From positions 1-7,901 of the forward strand of contig CAMBPA010000050.1 of assembly GCA_945869355.1 (NCBI GenBank): DNA of 7,901 nt. Reading direction: 5' to 3'. The notes under the pieces were generated by a model, which was not told where the DNA came from, ran no database searches, and saw only the letters and a program-made list of their open reading frames with translations. Every line of letters begins with the position of its first letter. Within the stretch, counting starts at the first letter, position 1. Shown one piece after another: positions 6,020-7,901 of this stretch. The position numbers and the translations under genes are program-made. This DNA is from Bordetella parapertussis. Lineage in GTDB: Bacteria > Pseudomonadota > Gammaproteobacteria > Burkholderiales > Burkholderiaceae_B.

Positions 6020-6055
6020 TTTTGATTAGATAATTGAACATTAACGAATGAACGT

Positions 6056-6061
6056 ACTATA
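6056..6061 (-). promoter_or_regulatory. Putative -10 box of the copper operon promoter
   Basis: Read on the minus strand this is TATAGT, 37 bases before the tolC ATG. No TTGACA-like -35 lies 16-18 bases upstream (CCAAAT or neighbours), as expected for an activator-dependent promoter. Transcription would start near 6049, putting the centre of the palindrome at 6095-6110 about 53 bases upstream. From memory, that is close to the spacing of the CusR box at E. coli cusC. Confidence 0.45.
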
Positions 6062-6094
6062 GCGTTTGATAGATGAGCATTTGGTGGCGAGTAC

Positions 6095-6110
6095 ATTACA
6101 AAATTGTTAT
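6095..6110. promoter_or_regulatory. CusR-type operator (copper box) in the divergent promoter region
   Basis: Seen: ATTACAA, spacer AA, TTGTTAT, an imperfect palindrome with a perfect ACAA-NN-TTGT core. The E. coli CusR box has half-sites ATGACAA and TTGTCAT with a 2-nt spacer, so each half differs by one base. The right flank continues TTTT as in the E. coli box. It lies between the tolC-led copper operon and the cusRS-like pair and could activate both. Taken with the CusR-like regulator encoded alongside, the assignment is strong though untested. Confidence 0.78.
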
Positions 6111-6122
6111 TTTTAGAGCCTG

Positions 6123-6154
6123 TTGACGAGTGGGTGAAAGCTCTCGGGTATATT
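6123..6154 (+). promoter_or_regulatory. Possible promoter of the cusRS-like operon
   Basis: Seen: TTGACG (6123-6128) and TATATT (6149-6154), separated by 20 bases, beginning 12 bases after the CusR-type box. The hexamers are good but the spacer is longer than the optimal 17. That would make the promoter weak alone and plausible for autoactivation by the regulator bound just upstream. A small hairpin (AGGCT 6174-6178 / AGCCT 6186-6190) lies in the predicted leader. Confidence 0.35.
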
Positions 6155-6201
6155 CGTTCGGACAGGAAACGTAAGGCTTTCGTGCAGCCTGTTTTGAGGA
6201 C

Positions 6202-6207
6202 GAGGAG
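6202..6207 (+). promoter_or_regulatory. Ribosome-binding site of the cusR-like gene
   Basis: GAGGAG lies nine bases before the TTG at 6217 and only three before the TTG at 6211, favouring the second TTG. An additional GAGGA at 6196-6200 is ten bases from 6211, so the first TTG is not excluded. Confidence 0.5.
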
Positions 6208-6216
6208 TCGTTGAGC

Positions 6217-6900
6217 TTGAAGATTTTGATTATCGAGGACGAGCCTAAAACCGGTGATTATTTACGTCAAGGCTTGCGTGAGGCGGGTTTCGTTGTCGAT
6301 CTTGTAAAAGATGGTCTAGACGGGCTATATCTCGGCATCGAGGGTGATCAGGACTTGATCATTCTCGATGTGATGCTCCCGCGTATGGATGGATGGGGTG
6401 TTCTTCAAGCTTTAAATCAGGCGGGGATTAGCACACCTGTGATATTTTTGACTGCAAAAGATCAAGTTGAGGAACGTGTGCGGGGCCTCGAACTGGGCGC
6501 AACCGACTATTTAATTAAACCCTTTTCGTTCGCGGAACTGCTAGCGCGTGTGCGAAATGTCTTGCGGCGCGGCCCGAGTTCCTTGGAAAGCACAACGTTA
6601 CAAGTAGTGGACCTTGAGATGGATCTGTTGCGCCGTCGCGTGACGCGAGCAGGACGCAGGATCGACTTAACCCCCAAGGAGTTTGGTTTGCTTGAGTTGT
6701 TAGTGCGTCGCCAGGGGGAGGTGTTGCCGCGCTCTCTGATTGCTTCTATGGTGTGGGATATGAATTTCGATAGCGATACGAATGTAATTGAGGTGGCAAT
6801 GCGCCGGTTGCGTGCCAAAGTCGACGAGGGCTTCGATACGCGATTGATTCAAACAGTTCGCGGCGTGGGCTATGTTCTAGAGGCGAATAAGGTATCTTGA
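6217..6900 (+). CDS. cusR: CusR-like heavy-metal response regulator (OmpR/PhoB family)
   Basis: DNA-binding response regulator that activates copper/silver defence genes when phosphorylated by its partner kinase. Numbered from TTG 6217 it has 227 residues, the same as E. coli CusR as I recall it. Seen: receiver domain 1-118 with acidic pair E7/D8, phosphoacceptor D51 (IILDVMLP), T79 (FLTAKD) and K101 ([15 protein letters not shown]). A winged-helix OmpR-type domain (about 125-223) follows, with [13 protein letters not shown], the recognition region [18 protein letters not shown], and the wing [10 protein letters not shown]. The stretch [12 protein letters not shown] through [11 protein letters not shown] is nearly identical to E. 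coli CusR, so similar DNA recognition is expected, and a matching operator lies at 6095-6110. The TTG start at 6217 gives [16 protein letters not shown] at 6211 would add two residues. It overlaps the kinase gene by one base (TGATG). The regulator could equally be called CopR; metal specificity is inferred. Confidence 0.95.
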   Translation: MKILIIEDEPKTGDYLRQGLREAGFVVDLVKDGLDGLYLGIEGDQDLIILDVMLPRMDGWGVLQALNQAGISTPVIFLTAKDQVEERVRGLELGATDYLIKPFSFAELLARVRNVLRRGPSSLESTTLQVVDLEMDLLRRRVTRAGRRIDLTPKEFGLLELLVRRQGEVLPRSLIASMVWDMNFDSDTNVIEVAMRRLRAKVDEGFDTRLIQTVRGVGYVLEANKVS

Positions 6901-7901
6901 TGCTCAGACGCTTGACTTTAGTTTCTCGTTTAACAATTCTGTATGCGTTGATCTCTGCATTGGTACTATGTGGGCTCGGTGTAGTGGTAGCTCGAGCGAC
7001 CTACGCTCATTTTGTTGATCTAGATATCGCGTACCTACAGGGCAAGGCCAGCCTAGTTCAGCGCACACTTACCCAGACTTCCGATCCGTCGATGACGCAA
7101 CGCTTGCTTGACCAACAAATGGATAGCCATGAGGGGCTATATATTGGTCTGGGCTCGGTGGTTTCCCACGCTTCGATCGTCAGCGGTGTGGATTTTTCTC
7201 CCTTGCGTGATGCCAATATTCGTGCGGGTGAACCCTTCAATTGGCAGGTCGGGGGTGTTGGGTTGCGAGGGATTAAAGTCTCGAAAGCTCAAGGCGAATC
7301 TCTGTTGTTAGCGCTGGATACGCGACATCACACCCACTTCATGACGCAATTGCATTACACGCTCGCTGGGTATTTATTGTTCGCTGCGGTGTTAAGCGGC
7401 TGGTTGGGCTGGTGGGCAGCTAGACGCGGGCTGGCGCCACTTCGGATCATGCGTGAGCGTGTGCGTGTGATCGATTCGCGACAGTTGAGTGTTCGGATTC
7501 CAACAATGGCTAGTTCAATTGAACTAGCTGAACTCGGACAAGGCTTGAACTTGATGCTCGAACGCCTCGAGAAAGACTTTGAGCGACTATCGGAGTTTTC
7601 TAGCGATCTAGCGCACGAATTAAGGACTCCTATTACTAACCTGATGACTCAAACGCAGGTCACACTTACGCGCGATCGAGATGTCGATGCGTACAGAGAT
7701 GTTTTGGCTTCGAACGCGGAGGAGTTTCAGCGTTTAGCGCGTATGGTTTCGGATATGCTGTACTTGGCTAAGACTGAGCATGGACTTGAGTTGCCAAATC
7801 GCGAGCCAGTCGATCTCGAACGTGAAGTGCAGGCGTTATTTGATTTCTATGAGGTGGTTGCAGAGGAAGCGGACGTCAATCTGGTATTGTCCGGCGCAGC
7901 G
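6900..7901 (+). CDS. cusS: CusS-like heavy-metal sensor histidine kinase (3' end outside window)
   Basis: Membrane sensor kinase pairing with the CusR-like regulator; 334 codons are open to the right edge. Seen: ATG sharing its A with the regulator's stop (TGATG), with AAGG seven bases upstream. Order: TM1 about 12-32, periplasmic sensor 33-151, TM2 about 152-173, HAMP about 174-228 (RRGLAPLRIMRERVRVID), then the HisKA domain with H239 in the H-box SSDLAHELRTPITNL and the second helix LARMVSDMLYLAKTE. The ATP-binding domain lies beyond the window; the family total is about 450-480. The periplasmic part carries H37-F38 just after TM1 and a His-rich LDTRHHTHFM before TM2. As I recall, E. coli CusS binds silver at H42/F43 and H176, at equivalent ends of its sensor domain, so Cu(I)/Ag(I) sensing is likely. 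The sensor is about 30 residues shorter than in E. coli and lacks an evident Met-rich loop. Confidence 0.93.
   Translation, partial: MLRRLTLVSRLTILYALISALVLCGLGVVVARATYAHFVDLDIAYLQGKASLVQRTLTQTSDPSMTQRLLDQQMDSHEGLYIGLGSVVSHASIVSGVDFSPLRDANIRAGEPFNWQVGGVGLRGIKVSKAQGESLLLALDTRHHTHFMTQLHYTLAGYLLFAAVLSGWLGWWAARRGLAPLRIMRERVRVIDSRQLSVRIPTMASSIELAELGQGLNLMLERLEKDFERLSEFSSDLAHELRTPITNLMTQTQVTLTRDRDVDAYRDVLASNAEEFQRLARMVSDMLYLAKTEHGLELPNREPVDLEREVQALFDFYEVVAEEADVNLVLSGAA

Noticed and set aside
6123..6154. MerR/CueR-type promoter (20-bp spacer) in front of the regulator gene
   Set aside because: The long spacer is suggestive, but it lacks the strong CueR-type dyad; only a 4-bp CGAG/CTCG match is present. 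The CusR-type box explains the regulation better.
6117..6204. Direct repeat AGCCTGTT ... GACGAG in the cusR leader (6117-6130 and 6186-6204)
   Set aside because: The two parts are spaced differently in each copy and are short; chance similarity is likely.
6211..6216. TTG at 6211 as the start of the cusR-like gene
   Set aside because: Not excluded, but the ribosome-binding site spacing and the family length favour TTG at 6217.

Overview
The window looks like chromosomal or accessory DNA of a betaproteobacterium, most likely Burkholderiales with mid-range GC. The reasons are a Bug/TctC-family periplasmic receptor next to an enolase-superfamily enzyme, a pairing typical of that order, and a CusRS-type metal regulon with an accessory copper oxidase. 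No rRNA, tRNA, CRISPR array, transposase or integrase is visible.

Layout. (1) Positions 1-1524, minus strand: a catabolic pair. A mandelate racemase/muconate lactonizing enzyme homologue comes first, then, 48 bp downstream, the N-terminal part of a Bug solute receptor that runs off the left edge. A perfect 8+8 bp inverted repeat (1532-1552) lies just upstream of the likely GTG start of the enzyme. (2) Positions 1734-2444, plus strand: an unassigned small protein built almost entirely of exact heptad repeats (a 21-nt DNA tandem array) and ending in one transmembrane helix. An in-frame degenerate echo of its C-terminus follows directly after the stop codon and looks like the remnant of a second copy. 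(3) Positions 2466-6019, minus strand: a compact four-gene copper operon, transcribed in the order TolC-family outer-membrane protein, Tat-exported multicopper oxidase, type I cupredoxin, CusF-like copper-binding protein, with gaps of 5, 25 and 2 nt. (4) Positions 6217-7901, plus strand, divergent: a CusR-type response regulator overlapping a CusS-type sensor kinase, which is cut by the right edge.

The copper genes fit together as one periplasmic module. The sensor kinase would detect Cu(I) or Ag(I) in the periplasm and phosphorylate the regulator. The regulator would bind a near-perfect CusR-type palindrome (6095-6110) in the divergent promoter region. That would switch on a multicopper oxidase, two small periplasmic copper carriers and an outer-membrane channel. 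The arrangement mirrors E. coli cusRS/cusCFBA, but the operon contains no RND pump (CusA) or adaptor (CusB). An oxidase and a cupredoxin sit between the channel gene and the cusF-like gene instead.

The points most worth a second look are the heptad-repeat membrane protein with its downstream remnant, the orphan TolC in a pump-less copper operon, the CusR box at the expected distance from a putative tolC promoter, and the inverted repeat in front of the enolase-superfamily gene.
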